Shown: in pieces, positions 11,061 through 19,800 of the stretch | Layout: the number at the start of each line of letters is the position of its first letter | Position numbering within the stretch: the stretch's first letter is position 1 | DNA from: Xanthoparmelia taractica | Taxonomy: Eukaryota; Ascomycota; Lecanoromycetes; Lecanorales; Parmeliaceae | Length of the DNA: 22,881 nucleotides | Assembly: GCA_033085395.1 (NCBI GenBank) | Contig: JANQBS010000442.1 | Span: forward strand, 1-22,881 | Direction of reading: 5' to 3' | Program-made: the position numbers and the translations under genes | The notes under the pieces: generated by a model | Databases searched by the model: none | What the model was told of the DNA's origin: nothing | What the model saw: the letters and a program-made list of their open reading frames with translations, nothing else

Positions 11061-11900
11061 AAAGAAGCTTCGTTAAAAGATAATTCTTATCGTATTTATT
11101 CTTCACGCTTTAAATTGCCTTTATTAATTAAGCTAGAATAAGTAAATTTTAATAGTCTATAAATAGTATTATCTTAATCTTCTATACTTATTTATTACGA
11201 TCCTAATAGATTAATTTAAGTGAATTTAAATACTTTTAAAGAGTTCGGTTTTAAAGTATAAGTCTTTTATATTAACGAAGAACTCAATTCGAATAAATAA
11301 TCGCCTCGTACTATAATTTAAATAATTATATTTTTTTCTCGAGACCTAACTTAGACTAAGAAGAACTACTAATCAATAGAGCTAGAAGTAGCAAACTTCG
11401 TCTAAGTGCTTAAGAAAATAAGATATCTAATAAACTCTTCTTAGTATATTACTATTATTTAAATAAATTATTCTATTATTCTAAATATTATAAAATAATT
11501 ATCGATAACTTTAACGAACTCTATTATAAGAATAAACTTTCGTTTTATTAGAGCTTTTTAATTTCTTAGATAATTTCGTCTTAATATTCGATATAAGCCT
11601 AAAAAAGAGTATATCGTTTTCAATACACTTTCAAGGCTTATAAGTGCTAATAGTATACTTCTTTCTAATAAGCATAATAAGCTAGATACTCTCTTCACTA
11701 CTATATTTATAAAAATAAGTTCTACGTTTCTTAAAGACCTCGAAGAGAATTATAAGATAGATCTATTTTATATTAAAATCTCTATCTTAATAATTAAGAA
11801 TAAGAATATCAACGAGAACGTTATAATTAATCTTTCTTTTATTCGTGATAGATATATAGAAGACACTAAATAGAAATATTAAAATCTTTTCTTTTATATT
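11061..11900 (+). pseudogene. RNase H region of gypsy B
   Basis: Readable blocks are KEFGFKV...VFYINEELNSNK near 11235-11300, ELEVANFV...VLKKIRYLINSS near 11380-11440, FRLNIRYKPKKEYIVFNTLS near 11575-11635 and RLISANSIL just after. These correspond to the RNase H domain of Ty3/gypsy pol and the linker to integrase. The final Asp expected before ALSR is Asn here (FNTLSR). Stops are frequent. Confidence 0.8.
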
Positions 11901-12700
11901 AGTAAGCTTATCGACGTATAGCGCCTTTATATACCTTAAAGCATAATTAAAATTGTTCTTAAAATATCTTATAAAGATAATTATTTGAGATTTGAGAAGT
12001 CTTATAAAAAAATTTCGAATATCTAATACATTTATAAATTAATTAAGTATCTTCGATAATATATTAGATTTTGCCCTTAATGCCTTATTCTTTAAACACG
12101 CCGATATCGCTCTTATAACTTTCTATAGTCAATCGAGTCTCCGCTAATATCGTTTTATACACTTAATCTAAATTTTATTCTTATATTCTTAAAATTAATC
12201 GAGAAATTCGATATTATTCTTTTTATAATAGACAAGTTTATAAAGAAGATAACTTTCGTGCCTAATAAAAAGAACTACTCTATCGCCTAATAGATTACTA
12301 TATTACTTAATAGACTTAATATCATGAATTAAAGAATCTCAAGGATTTTGCTCACGAATCGTGATAGAAAGTTCCTTTTTAAGCTTTAATCGAAGCTCTT
12401 TAAGAAGCTCGAAGTAAACTTACTTTATTCGACTATCTATTACTCTTAAATAAATAAAAATAGCGATAGAATTAATTAAATAGCGGAGATAGCACTACGA
12501 TTCTATCTATATATTATATAGAATCTCGCTCTCTAGTCGTTAATTCTTTCGTAAATGCAAGCTCTATTTAATAACTCGATTTTAACTACGATTAATAAAA
12601 CTCTCAACGAACTAACTTATGAATTTTAATTTAACAAATCACTTAATTTACTCAGAGAAGTCACTGCATCTCTACTATAGTCTATCTTTGCCCGCATATA
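11901..12700 (+). pseudogene. integrase of gypsy B
   Basis: The N-terminal zinc region reads YKDNYLRFEKSYKKIS near 11960-12010, then IRFCP.CLIL near 12065-12090, where the Cys-x2-Cys pair is kept but the intervening Gln is a stop. The core continues with FDIILFIIDKFIKKITFVP near 12210-12260, LTNRDRKFLFKL near 12355 and NSDRIN.IAEIALRFYLYII near 12465-12520. The catalytic Asp of the TDRD-like block is Asn. The gene is disrupted by at least a dozen stop codons. Confidence 0.85.
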
Positions 12701-12979
12701 AATAATTAATATTATCTTATTTGCTTAGGCAAATTAAAAATATTACTATAATAGAAAGTATTAATTAATATTTCTCAAGCAGGGCGATTAGACTTATTTA
12801 CGACTGCACAAAGACTATTTTATCCCTATTACTACTATTATTATTATTAAGCTATCTTAGTAGTATATTAATTTATTCGAAATATTATAGAAAGTCGATA
12901 AATAAGTCTATAAATTAGCTATTCCAGGGCATTAAAATATATATTCGATCTTTAGCATTATTTAACTAAAGTCTATTTA

Positions 12980-13143
12980 TATTTCTAACTCTAACTTATA
13001 TAATCGTTCTATTTTTAATTAGTTAGATAATATATATATAAAAGAGAATATTAATAAGTATAAGTCTTGAGAAGTAGAGCGAATTCTTAATAAGCGAGTT
13101 ATTCGAAAAGATAGAAATTATATCACGTAGTATCTCATTAGAT
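12980..13143 (+). pseudogene. truncated chromodomain at the C-terminus of gypsy B pol
   Basis: The frame reads EVERILNKRVIRKDRNYIT, a stop, then YLIR (about 13072-13142). This is the first half of a chromodomain: EVERIL is the beginning and Y-L-(V/I)-R-W the central strand. The domain is cut immediately after the Arg by the MITE beginning at 13144; its second half and the 3' LTR are not found on the other side. Chromodomain-bearing gypsy elements (chromoviruses) use it to target heterochromatin. Confidence 0.85.
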
Positions 13144-13419
13144 TACGGGTCGGAAAGGTGTGATATCTATTGAATATAGTCGTTTTCAACTTTTTTTCAA
13201 CTTTTTTTTAAAAATAATATCTTTTTAATCTATTTATAGAATTTTATAATTATATAAGCGTTCGCTTAAGTTATTTACGTATTTTTAGAATATAAAAGAA
13301 TATTACGTAATATATTTATTAAAAACTCAATGAGAGTATAGGATATTTCATACCTTTCGGTATGGTATTTGAAAAACTATTCCCATACCATCAAATATAC
13401 CACACCTTTCCGACCCGTA
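13144..13419 (-). mobile_element. hAT-like MITE (family 1), complete copy at a chimeric junction
   Basis: A full-length 276 bp copy in inverse orientation to the 9486 copy, with intact termini. Unlike the copies at 9486 and 19801, its 8 bp flanks do not match: CATTAGAT on the left, ATCGAGAG on the right. The left flank is gypsy B chromodomain and the right flank is hAT transposase. Simple insertion would leave the same sequence on both sides, so this copy marks a rearrangement breakpoint. Confidence 0.9.
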
Positions 13420-14799
13420 ATCGAGAGGTTTCAGCTTACGCCACTGTTTTAGCTAAGCATCTAATGGGGAGGTAGCTATATTCTCCGGATACTTATAATT
13501 ATTTACTATTTGTTCAAAGAGAAATACTTGAACGGCTAGATTAATGACGTGATTATTACATCGCAGACGTCGCTCAAGAGGGTCATAAGAGACTTCCTTA
13601 TTATTTAAAGAAGTAGCGATAACGTTAATGAGAGTATTATTAATCTTAACATTATCTATAATCATATAGCTCAACTTATTACGAATCTCATAGTTATTAA
13701 GCACGTTAAGGATAATTGCCGTTTGATTTTAATTAGAATATTCTCCTTATAGCTTAACAAGAGCGAGAGTCATAGCATGCAGTTCTAATTTTTCGTTCGT
13801 AAAATAAGCAATTACAGCTAATAGCTTAAGATAATTCGATAACGTTCACATATCACACGTGATATGAATATCTAATAGCGCTGTAACTAGTATATGACGA
13901 AGTCGTTCTTTGCCCTCGATAAATAGATCTTTAGTATGGATCTTGAGATTGGAATTAGACTTAAGAAGCATTTAATTAGCAACGGGATTGACGTATTTTA
14001 AGAAGATTTGAAATACGTTGATTCTGACCTGGTTTAACGAAATATCTTCTATAATAATCCATTATAGATATAGATACTCCAGAGTAGTCTTATCAAGACC
14101 AATACTTATAAGCTTCGCTCTTCTCTTTTCTTTAGCCTTGATATTAATTTTAGCCCCACGAAGTATAGCCGCATCGATAGATATTTCCTCTCGTATTCTC
14201 TTTTTAGCTAGGGTACTAGCTGACGGATTAATAGAGTGTACTTTCTTTAGATGTCGAGCAATCGCTCCTAAGCCTCCATTGATACTGTAGGCTCTGAAGT
14301 AGAAATTACAGATGAATTGATCGCCCCGCACAGTGATGTATTGATAAATAGTGAATGTCTTCGCCCTCGGTCTCTTAAATAATAACTACGATAACTGAGA
14401 GACGCTGGATTCTAAACCTAAGGTTTAAGAGATATTTCAAGCGTTATTGTTAGATAATTCGTTAGATAGTCTCCCCTCTTAATTAGATCTCTTTAAAACG
14501 TCGATAGATATATTAGCGAGAGGTGTATAATTATCTGAAGATCGTCGGGTAAGAGGTTGAGGTCGTTTTCTGGGCTGAGAGGTCTTTGGTAATATAATTT
14601 CTCTTCGCGTATTCTTATTTCTTATACGTTGTGTAGGCGGCTTTAAGGAGATCGTAGACCTAGCGACGATAGTAAATAGATTACTACGAACATCCGATAG
14701 CTTAGATTCGATATTACTAGGTGTTATAATAATAATGTGATTGTTGAATAAATTATTAAATAATAATGAGGTGAGAGAGTGGGCGAGATCTAATTTCAC
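13420..14799 (-). pseudogene. hAT transposase, N-terminal half, RIP-damaged and truncated
   Basis: Read on the minus strand. The N-terminal leader (14479-14799) is Ser/Arg-rich and open. Then comes a BED-type zinc finger (VRGDQFICNFYFRAYS ... GAIARHLKKVHSI, about 14240-14335) with the second Cys changed to Tyr. The catalytic core begins with LLDIHITCDM.TLSN, whose Asp (GAT, 13852-13854) is kept although the next Trp is a stop. The family hallmark RRLRCNNHVINLAVQVFLF follows near 13535-13590. The frame is lost at 13420, where the MITE begins, so the third acidic residue and the dimerisation domain are missing. No ATG is seen at the leader start (GTG at 14799), so the true start is unknown. Confidence 0.85.
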
Positions 14800-14965
14800 G
14801 CTAGTTTATTGCTACTAAAAGTACGTTCATCGTAATTAAATATTCACGCTAAATTAGACCCTCAAAGTAGATAGCTAGATTATTAGAATTATTGATTCGG
14901 ACTAGTGATCTAGACACCTTGAACTAGTTTAGAATTATATATTAAAACCTCGAACTGGTTCGAAC
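14800..14965 (-). other. 5' leader of the hAT element
   Basis: Non-coding sequence between the transposase start and the 1.08 kb MITE. It contains further ACTAGT(T/C)-type motifs (14912, 14933, near 14953) like those at 16044-16100, so both sides of the insertion look like one subterminal repeat array. Confidence 0.45.
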
Positions 14966-15090
14966 TACGGGTCGGAAAGGTCTGGTATATTTGATGGGAT
15001 ATTTCATATTATATCGTATTATATTATATTATAGAAGGGTATTATGAGGGGGTTATATTAGATCACTTATAAAGATATAAGATGGGAAAT

Positions 15091-15150
15091 TACTGGTATT
15101 ATGGAATGGTTTAAGAAATTTCTAATATATGTAGGGATATTTTATAATGT
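15091..15150 (+). repeat. subterminal inverted repeat, left arm (family 2 element)
   Basis: Contains ACTGGTATTATGGAAT and TAAGAAATTTCTAATATA, matching the reverse complement of 15871-15929 with mostly transition differences. Confidence 0.75.
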
Positions 15151-15673
15151 AGATTATTTTCTATATTAGGTGGCGGATAAGATAAGAAAATTTTAGATTG
15201 ATATATAAGTTAGAGCGAAATTAGCTTAAGTAATTATTAAACTTCGGCACTTAATAAGTGATATTAAGATAAACTCTCTTCTAATTTAATCTCGCTAAGT
15301 AAATATAGCTATTCTAATAAGTAATAGCTAGAATAATAACTATAATACATTATTTTCTTGAATTACAATCTACGTAAGATCGTTAAGTCGATCTCTTCTC
15401 TAATCACTTATAGAACGATTTTAAGTTATTAGAATTATTAAGTATATGTAATTATAAAGAACGATTATAAATTCTTTTTATGATGCGAAGAGAGAAGGGG
15501 GGAATTTGCTATCGCAGGGTAGATAGTAGATTACTATTGTAGTTAGCGTGCTAGTAATTCTTCTAATAATCAAATAAATCAAATATATTAATAATAATAG
15601 AAATAATTCGCCAAGCCCTAGGTAATTGCGAAGGCCTTTCGTAACACGATATTAAATGCGATGATGAGCTTAG

Positions 15674-15810
15674 CTTAACAACGTGATGGTGAAGTGAAGT
15701 GATAATAATAGCGATGGTGAAGTGGGGTGATGGCTAGAATGATGGCTAGAATGCTTAATAACGTGATGGTGAAGTGAAGTGATGACTAGAATAATAACTA
15801 GAATACGTTC
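15674..15810 (+). repeat. minisatellite inside the family 2 element
   Basis: About 1.7 copies of an 80 bp unit. ACGTGATGGTGAAGTGAAGT occurs identically at 15681-15700 and 15761-15780, and a related GATGGTGAAGTGGGGTGATG lies between them. Also within it are two adjacent GATGGCTAGAAT copies. Confidence 0.8.
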
Positions 15811-15870
15811 GCATGATTCTATATAGAGTAACTTCTTCTATATATAGTATATTTCCTATATCCCTACATA

Positions 15871-15929
15871 TAACATAAGATACCCCTACATATACTAGAA
15901 ATTTCTTAGATTATTCCATGATACCAGCA
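15871..15929 (-). repeat. subterminal inverted repeat, right arm (family 2 element)
   Basis: Inverse partner of 15091-15150, with TAGAAATTTCTTA and ATTCCATGATACCAG. Confidence 0.75.
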
Positions 15930-15977
15930 CGTCTCTCAGACTATCCCATAAAAATCAAATGATATGGTCTCAATACC

Positions 15978-15999
15978 ATACCATACCATGGTATGGTAT
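15978..15999. repeat. 22 bp perfect palindrome
   Basis: Two ATACCATACC-type half-sites centred on CCATGG pair perfectly over 11 bp. It lies near the right terminus of the family 2 element, whose relatives carry a similar ATACC/GGTAT arm pair near one end. Confidence 0.85.
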
Positions 16000-16043
16000 C
16001 GACACCCCATATCCCAGACCATCCCAGACCTTTCCGACCCGTA

Positions 16044-16115
16044 GTTCGGACCATTGGTTCATTGGACTGGTCCGGACCAATAGTTCGCTAAATAGTCCAG
16101 GACCATCGGGAGCCT
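16044..16115 (-). repeat. hAT right end with subterminal repeats
   Basis: Contains a perfect GGTCCGGACC palindrome (16069-16078) and related half-sites (GTTCGGACC, GGTTCATTGGACTGG, AGTCCAGGACC), ending in ATCGGGAGCCT, the inverse of AGACTCCCGAT at 5766. Much less RIPped than the left end. Inferred to be the 5' end of the hAT element. Confidence 0.5.
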
Positions 16116-16700
16116 TGCGAGTAGCTCGCTTCAAGGTCTTCTCCATCTTTTCTTTAGCTATTTCTTTTACTATAGCGAGAGATTTACGTATTTAATAAAT
16201 ATATATCTATTTATTCTTCTAAGTAATAATCTTAGTAAGTATCTTATATACTTATTTAATTAAAACCTATTTTTATAGATATATTTAAGATCTCGCTTTA
16301 TTTATAAATTTAAAAAGATTCTATTGAATTTAATATTATTAATCGCGCGATTAAGACTAAAGTTAAGAATTTCGTCGAATTAGTAACTTTATTAAATATT
16401 CGCGCGAATTTCGCTTAATTAATAAATACTATTTACTATACTTGCTATTAGTATTAGTCACGTAACTTAGCTTTATATTTAACTCTATAAGTTTTTTTTT
16501 TAATTAACAATAAGATTCGATAGCGATATATAGCGATAATTCTTAACTTTATCTCGAAATAGATCTCGGAATTATAAATTTTAGATTAAATTCTCGCGAG
16601 AATAATACTCGAAGTGATACTTGAAATAATACGCAATAGATCTAAGATTATAGAGTATTACGAGAACTTTACGCATAAATTTTAAAATTATCTTATTTAC
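16116..16700 (-). other. C-terminal or 3' region of the pogo-type element
   Basis: Mostly RIPped, with no long open frame. The minus strand at 16117-16190 reads KSLAIVKEIAKEKMEKTLKR, a lysine-rich coil-like segment that would fit a transposase tail, but this is not diagnostic. By position it belongs to the pogo-type element between the DDE domain and the hAT insertion. Confidence 0.4.
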
Positions 16701-18252
16701 TAAATCGTGCTAATTGTACTAATAGTAACGATAGTTACTAATTTAATTAAATTTTATCGATAGTTACTAACTCGACTAAATTTTATTAATATAAGCGAAT
16801 AAGACTAAATATATTAAATTGTACTAATCGTGGGAACTCTACGAAATTTGTACGAAAATAAACCTTTTAAATTTATAGATATCGATAATTTATCTTAAAA
16901 ACTTATTAATAATTACACTTTTAATAAACGTATCTAAAGATCTTCGTAGAACTTTTAAAATAGTATATTTATTCGTTATTAAGAGTCTTTAAAAGTATTT
17001 CTTAAATTTAATTATATTTTAAGCTAAATGTAATATATTTATAAGAAGAAAAGAGACTAACTTAAGAATAATAGTAAATAATTATAAAGATCTAATCTTT
17101 ACTAGAACGATTTCGAGATTATAGAATATAAATTCGATCTTTCGAAAGACTAATTAAATAATTAAAGACTTAAACGTTTAAGATCTTATTTAATTAAGTA
17201 CTACGAGAAAATCTAATTTATTAAAGTTACTATTTTCTAGACGAATAGCGTTATCGATAGTCTCGAAATAATAGTATTTAAATAATTAAAAACAGGTAAT
17301 ATTTAACGACTTAGTAATATATATAGAATACGAGAGAAGAATAAATAGAGTAATCTTCTTTTATTATAAATATAGTTAGATTTCGTATATAAAATAAAAC
17401 TTAAAGTTATCTAAAATTAAAACTCTTTATTCTCTCTTTTAATATTAATTTAAGTATATATCGAAATAGTCTAATTAAGTATATATATTAATTAATTATT
17501 TAAATATTTAATAGAAGAGATAACTAGAATCGTATTCGAGAATAAGTTATTCTTACTTTATTTATATAGAATATATTTCTTTTAGAATAATAAAAGATAA
17601 AATACTTTATTTCTTAATTAAAATACACTATACGAAAATTATATAATTACGATTATCTAAATTTATAAAACAAAGTACTTTACTTTTATTTAATATAATT
17701 ACTAAATAAGCGATTCTATAACTAATTCGAAAGTCTATCTCGTTTATATTTTAAACGTTCTTAAATTATATTTTTATCTCTTTATAATTAATCTAAAATC
17801 TATTATATATCTTTTATATACTCTTAAATATTATATATATTCTTACGCTCGATATTTAGAGAATTTTACTTATATTTATAATATTTAGAATATTATTTAA
17901 TAAAGTTTATAACCTAGTTTTTATTTAATAGTTTCGAAGATTAATTTAAAAACGATTCGAGTTTAAAAAGAAACTCTATATTATTATAAATATAATAAAG
18001 ACGAATTAAGTATTTAATCTAATTTAAGTGATGAATATAATTATATAAGAATAATTCTTAGACTATAGTAAGTTATTAATAATCTAATTAATAAGTACTT
18101 CTCGAAGTTCTTTCTCGAAGTCGATATTAAACGCGTCTTGATTTAAGACTATAGTGTAACGTAGTCGCGTAAGCACTGTCGAATTTACTAGTCTGATAGT
18201 CAAAAATAGCGTCTTCTAAAAGAGCCTCTTCATTAGCATAAGAATTGGCCAT
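16700..18252 (-). pseudogene. Fot1/pogo-type DDE transposase, RIP-inactivated
   Basis: The transposase would cut and move the surrounding element. On the minus strand it starts with ATG at 18252 (MANSYANEEALLEDAIFDYQ), the characteristic N-terminus of fungal psq/CENP-B-type transposases. A helix-turn-helix follows with stops in it. The DDE domain is readable: NINEIDFRISYRIAYLVI, LILDNFKFYFIYEI and YITKSLNITCF, then ETIDNAIRLENSNFNKLDFL. Of the three catalytic Asp, the first (AAC, 17742-17744) and third (AAT, 17301-17303) are Asn and the second (GAT, 17409-17411) is kept. The start and the DDE domain are in different frames, so at least one indel is present. The C-terminal limit is approximate. 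Confidence 0.85.
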
Positions 18253-18306
18253 GGTGTGGTTAAATAATGATGGGTTGGGATAAAAGGATCAAATCACGAA
18301 AAAACG

Positions 18307-18374
18307 CGCAATTGAATGTAAGGCGCAATTGGATGTAGGACCACTATTCGCTACGCTCATAGTGGGGCCACGGT
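18307..18374 (-). repeat. right terminal inverted repeat of pogo-type element
   Basis: Contains two GCGCAATTG(A/G)ATGTA units in tandem and a short palindrome with CCACTAT/ATAGTGG arms, and ends in GGCCACGGT next to TA (18375-18376). Partner of 5549-5617. It lies just upstream of the transposase start, as expected. Confidence 0.8.
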
Positions 18375-18376
18375 TA

Positions 18377-18591
18377 TGTCATGCGTTCCTTAGCTATGCA
18401 ATACCAACAGACTGAACGCAATCATTCACGCTTCTTGAGGTGTGCTGAGAATCTATAACTTGTTGCCGCTTCCCACATTTATCCTGTTTATTTCCCATCC
18501 GGCGATATATTGCGCGATTTCGCTGCCACGGGATCTGCATCCTCGACTGTATTGAGTTGTTCCTTGCTTCGCTTCTTAGGTCTGTCGGACG
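18377..18591. other. unmutated flank next to the G-patch gene
   Basis: Normal base composition, with no gene recognised. It is the 3' flank of the minus-strand G-patch gene and borders the pogo insertion. It probably represents host DNA. Confidence 0.5.
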
Positions 18592-18807
18592 TCATAATAT
18601 CACTGCTAGGAGTTCTCCGAGGCCTTTTTTGCACTTCTTGACTCTCACCAGCTTCCAGACCTCTCTTAGATTTTTTCTCTCGCTTTCGTTTGCCGTCGTT
18701 GTTCGTCGGTCTCCGAATATTTCGGCCTCTCCCGGCTTTTGGTATCCCTCTTCTCGCCCGACATGCTCGTGAGATTGGTGGACTGAGTCAAAGCCTATCA
18801 ATTCGAA
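18592..18807 (-). pseudogene. in-frame extension downstream of the G-patch gene stop
   Basis: Directly after the TAA that ends the G-patch frame, the same frame continues open for 71 codons to a TGA at 18592-18594. It is charged (VGREEGYQKPGEAE, ANESERKNLREVWKLVRVKK). Fungal Tma23-like proteins often have a longer basic tail, so this could be the original C-terminus cut by a premature stop. It could equally be non-coding sequence that happens to be open. It has no start codon of its own. Confidence 0.4.
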
Positions 18808-19323
18808 TTATTCAGTGGTGGCTCTCTCTCGCTCCGGCCGCTTTTTTTTCCTCCTTTTAACATCCTTCGGTACAACCGCAGAGAGATCCACATCGTTGCC
18901 GCCCCTTTTCTGTTTCCTGTGGCCCTCTGACTGCGGCTGTGTTACCGGGTGATCCTTCTCCTCAGGCATCAAAGTACCAATCAAGCTCTCTCCTTTCACA
19001 AAGTTGCTGTAGAGACTGCCCTGTCCAATTCTCTTCGTTCCTCCAGTCCTCGCAGTTCGCAGCGCCTGGGCACTAGAGCCAAGCGATACTCGTTCAGTCT
19101 TCCCTGTAGCTTCATTCTTTGACGTATTCAAGCCCTTCAGCGTATCATCGAAGGCTCTCGCCCACCATTGATCTGCATGAGTATCGTGCTGTTTCTTCCC
19201 GAGGCCAAGGACATTTGCTTTTTGGGGTATGTGAACAGGCTTCGTGATTCCCCGGCCCGAATGATGAAGTGCATGACCATTACCTTGCCAGCCTTGATTT
19301 GCCAAGTAGGCTGCGGCATCCAT
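18808..19323 (-). CDS. TMA23: G-patch domain protein, TMA23-like
   Basis: A 171-residue open frame in normal-GC sequence. The start MDAAAYLANQGWQGNGHAL, then a G-patch-like segment with NVLGLGKKQ, then DQWWARAFDDTLKGLNTSK match the layout of fungal Tma23-type proteins: a G-patch at the extreme N-terminus and a W-W...FD..LKGL motif. These are nucleolar and act in ribosome biogenesis in yeast. The C-terminus is basic (KDVKRRKKKRPERERATTE), as expected for a nucleolar protein. The Met at 19323 gives the family's usual N-terminus, so it is preferred to upstream ATGs. After the TAA at 18808-18810 the same frame stays open to 18592. No intron is evident. The assignment rests on motif memory, not alignment. 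Confidence 0.7.
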   Translation of the reverse strand: MDAAAYLANQGWQGNGHALHHSGRGITKPVHIPQKANVLGLGKKQHDTHADQWWARAFDDTLKGLNTSKNEATGKTERVSLGSSAQALRTARTGGTKRIGQGSLYSNFVKGESLIGTLMPEEKDHPVTQPQSEGHRKQKRGGNDVDLSAVVPKDVKRRKKKRPERERATTE

Positions 19324-19359
19324 GCTCTTAAAGGGACGTGGGCGTAATCCGTAGCATAA

Positions 19360-19491
19360 TCAGTGACATTGCGAATCACAGGGGGCTTTTCCCATATAAA
19401 CTCCGGTCATTCTATTAGCGTGTGCACAAAGCTTCAGAATCCTTGGCAGAGCTTTTGAAGGAAATTCCTTATCTGCTACCCAAGACGACAT
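19360..19491 (-). other. short upstream open frame before the G-patch gene
   Basis: Minus-strand ATG at 19491 opens a 43-codon frame (MSSWVADKEFPSKALPRIL ...) ending 37 bases before the G-patch start codon. It may be an upstream ORF in the 5' leader or chance. No family is recognised. Confidence 0.3.
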
Positions 19492-19800
19492 TCTCTCTCA
19501 AATTTCACTTTCTATTAATAGTTGAATTTGCACCCTTGTATCGTGTTCGATTTGAATCAATTCGTTTTTATTATTTGAATCATTAAAATTAAAATTATAT
19601 ATTATTAACCTAACTTCAATTCAACTCTACCGTATATAATATCTATATATTTAATCGATCTTATATACTTCTAAGTATAATTTTAATATTATAAATTATA
19701 CTTCGTATATAAAATTATAATAATAATAATAAGAAGAAGAAGAAGAAGAAGAACTCGCAATCGCTCTTCTTAATTAACTCGCAATTGTTCTTATTATAGT
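19492..19800. other. AT-rich intergenic tract with simple repeats
   Basis: Composition falls from normal to RIP-like across 19500-19700. No gene is seen. It ends with the microsatellite and short direct repeats listed separately, then the MITE target duplication ATTATAGT at 19793-19800. Confidence 0.6.
19716..19753 (+). repeat. compound (ATA)n(AAG)n microsatellite
   Basis: About five ATA units run into about seven AAG units. Immediately after are two imperfect direct copies of AACTCGCAAT(C/T)G(C/T)TCTT (19752 and 19776) differing by C/T changes. Confidence 0.9.

Larger units (their letters stand above)
7121..13143 (+). mobile_element. RIP-degraded Ty3/gypsy chromovirus-type retrotransposon B
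   Basis: On the plus strand gag, protease, reverse transcriptase, RNase H, integrase and a chromodomain follow in the order typical of fungal Ty3/gypsy elements. A 275 bp MITE splits it between protease and RT (9486-9760). The element stops inside its chromodomain at 13143, where another MITE begins, and no 3' LTR follows. The 5' boundary is not resolved; the 5' LTR may lie in 6050-6600. In-frame TAA/TAG codons and Asp-to-Asn changes throughout show that RIP has inactivated it. Confidence 0.85.
14966..16043. mobile_element. hAT-like non-autonomous element (family 2), 1078 bp
   Basis: Its terminal 16-18 bp (TACGGGTCGGAAAGGTCTGG on the left and the near-perfect inverse on the right) are nearly those of the 275 bp MITEs, but the interior is different. 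It is flanked by GTTCGAAC (14958-14965) and GTTCGGAC (16044-16051), an 8 bp duplication with one G/A difference. Longer inverted repeats lie inside each end (15091-15150 against 15871-15929, containing TAAGAAATTTCTA). No coding sequence is recognised. A tandem repeat occupies 15674-15810 and a perfect 22 bp palindrome lies at 15978-15999. The surrounding sequence is the hAT subterminal array. Confidence 0.85.
5766..16115 (-). mobile_element. hAT transposon remnant, interrupted by gypsy B and MITEs
   Basis: A hAT transposase is readable on the minus strand at 13420-14799. Candidate ends are AGACTCCCGAT at 5766 and its inverted match AGGCTCCCGAT (minus strand) ending at 16115. Next to each end lie degenerate copies of an ACTAGTC/GGTCCGGACC-like subterminal motif (5800-5930 on the left, 16044-16100 on the right). 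hAT elements commonly carry such subterminal repeats. A clean 8 bp target duplication could not be found (CTCGCAAG versus CTAGTTAA is only partial), so the exact ends are uncertain. The C-terminal half of the transposase was not found on the left side. Confidence 0.5.
5549..18374 (-). mobile_element. Fot1/pogo-type (Tc1-mariner superfamily) DNA transposon, split by nested insertions
   Basis: The two ends are matching inverted repeats: 5549-5617 begins ATCGTGACCCAAC, and 18307-18374 read on the minus strand begins ACCGTGGCCCCAC. Each is bordered by TA (5547-5548 and 18375-18376), the target duplication of the superfamily. Inside the right end, the minus strand encodes a CENP-B/pogo-like transposase starting at 18252. 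The element would be only a few kb if empty; its present 12.8 kb span comes from a hAT element, a gypsy element and MITEs lying inside it. The pairing of the two ends as one element is inferred from their orientation and TA borders; two separate copies remain possible. Confidence 0.7.

Noticed and set aside
10620..13143. A 3' LTR for gypsy B
   Set aside because: Sequence through 13143 is still pol/chromodomain, and what follows is a MITE and then hAT. No repeat of 6050-7100 is present.
14018..14290. Plus-strand 90-codon open frame
   Set aside because: Antisense of the hAT BED-finger region, whose minus-strand reading has recognisable family motifs.
15674..15810. Possible CRISPR-like or regulatory repeat array
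   Set aside because: Fewer than two units of an 80 bp tandem repeat with no spacers. It is an ordinary minisatellite inside a eukaryotic transposon.
15959..16195. Plus-strand 78-codon open frame
   Set aside because: It runs across the end of the family 2 element, its target duplication and the hAT terminus, so it cannot be a gene.
18557..18772. Plus-strand 71-codon Ser/Phe-rich open frame
   Set aside because: Opposite strand of the in-frame extension of the G-patch gene, with no start context or known motif.
19137..19379. Minus-strand 80-codon frame overlapping the start of the G-patch gene
   Set aside because: Overlaps the TMA23-like N-terminus in another frame and shows no family features.
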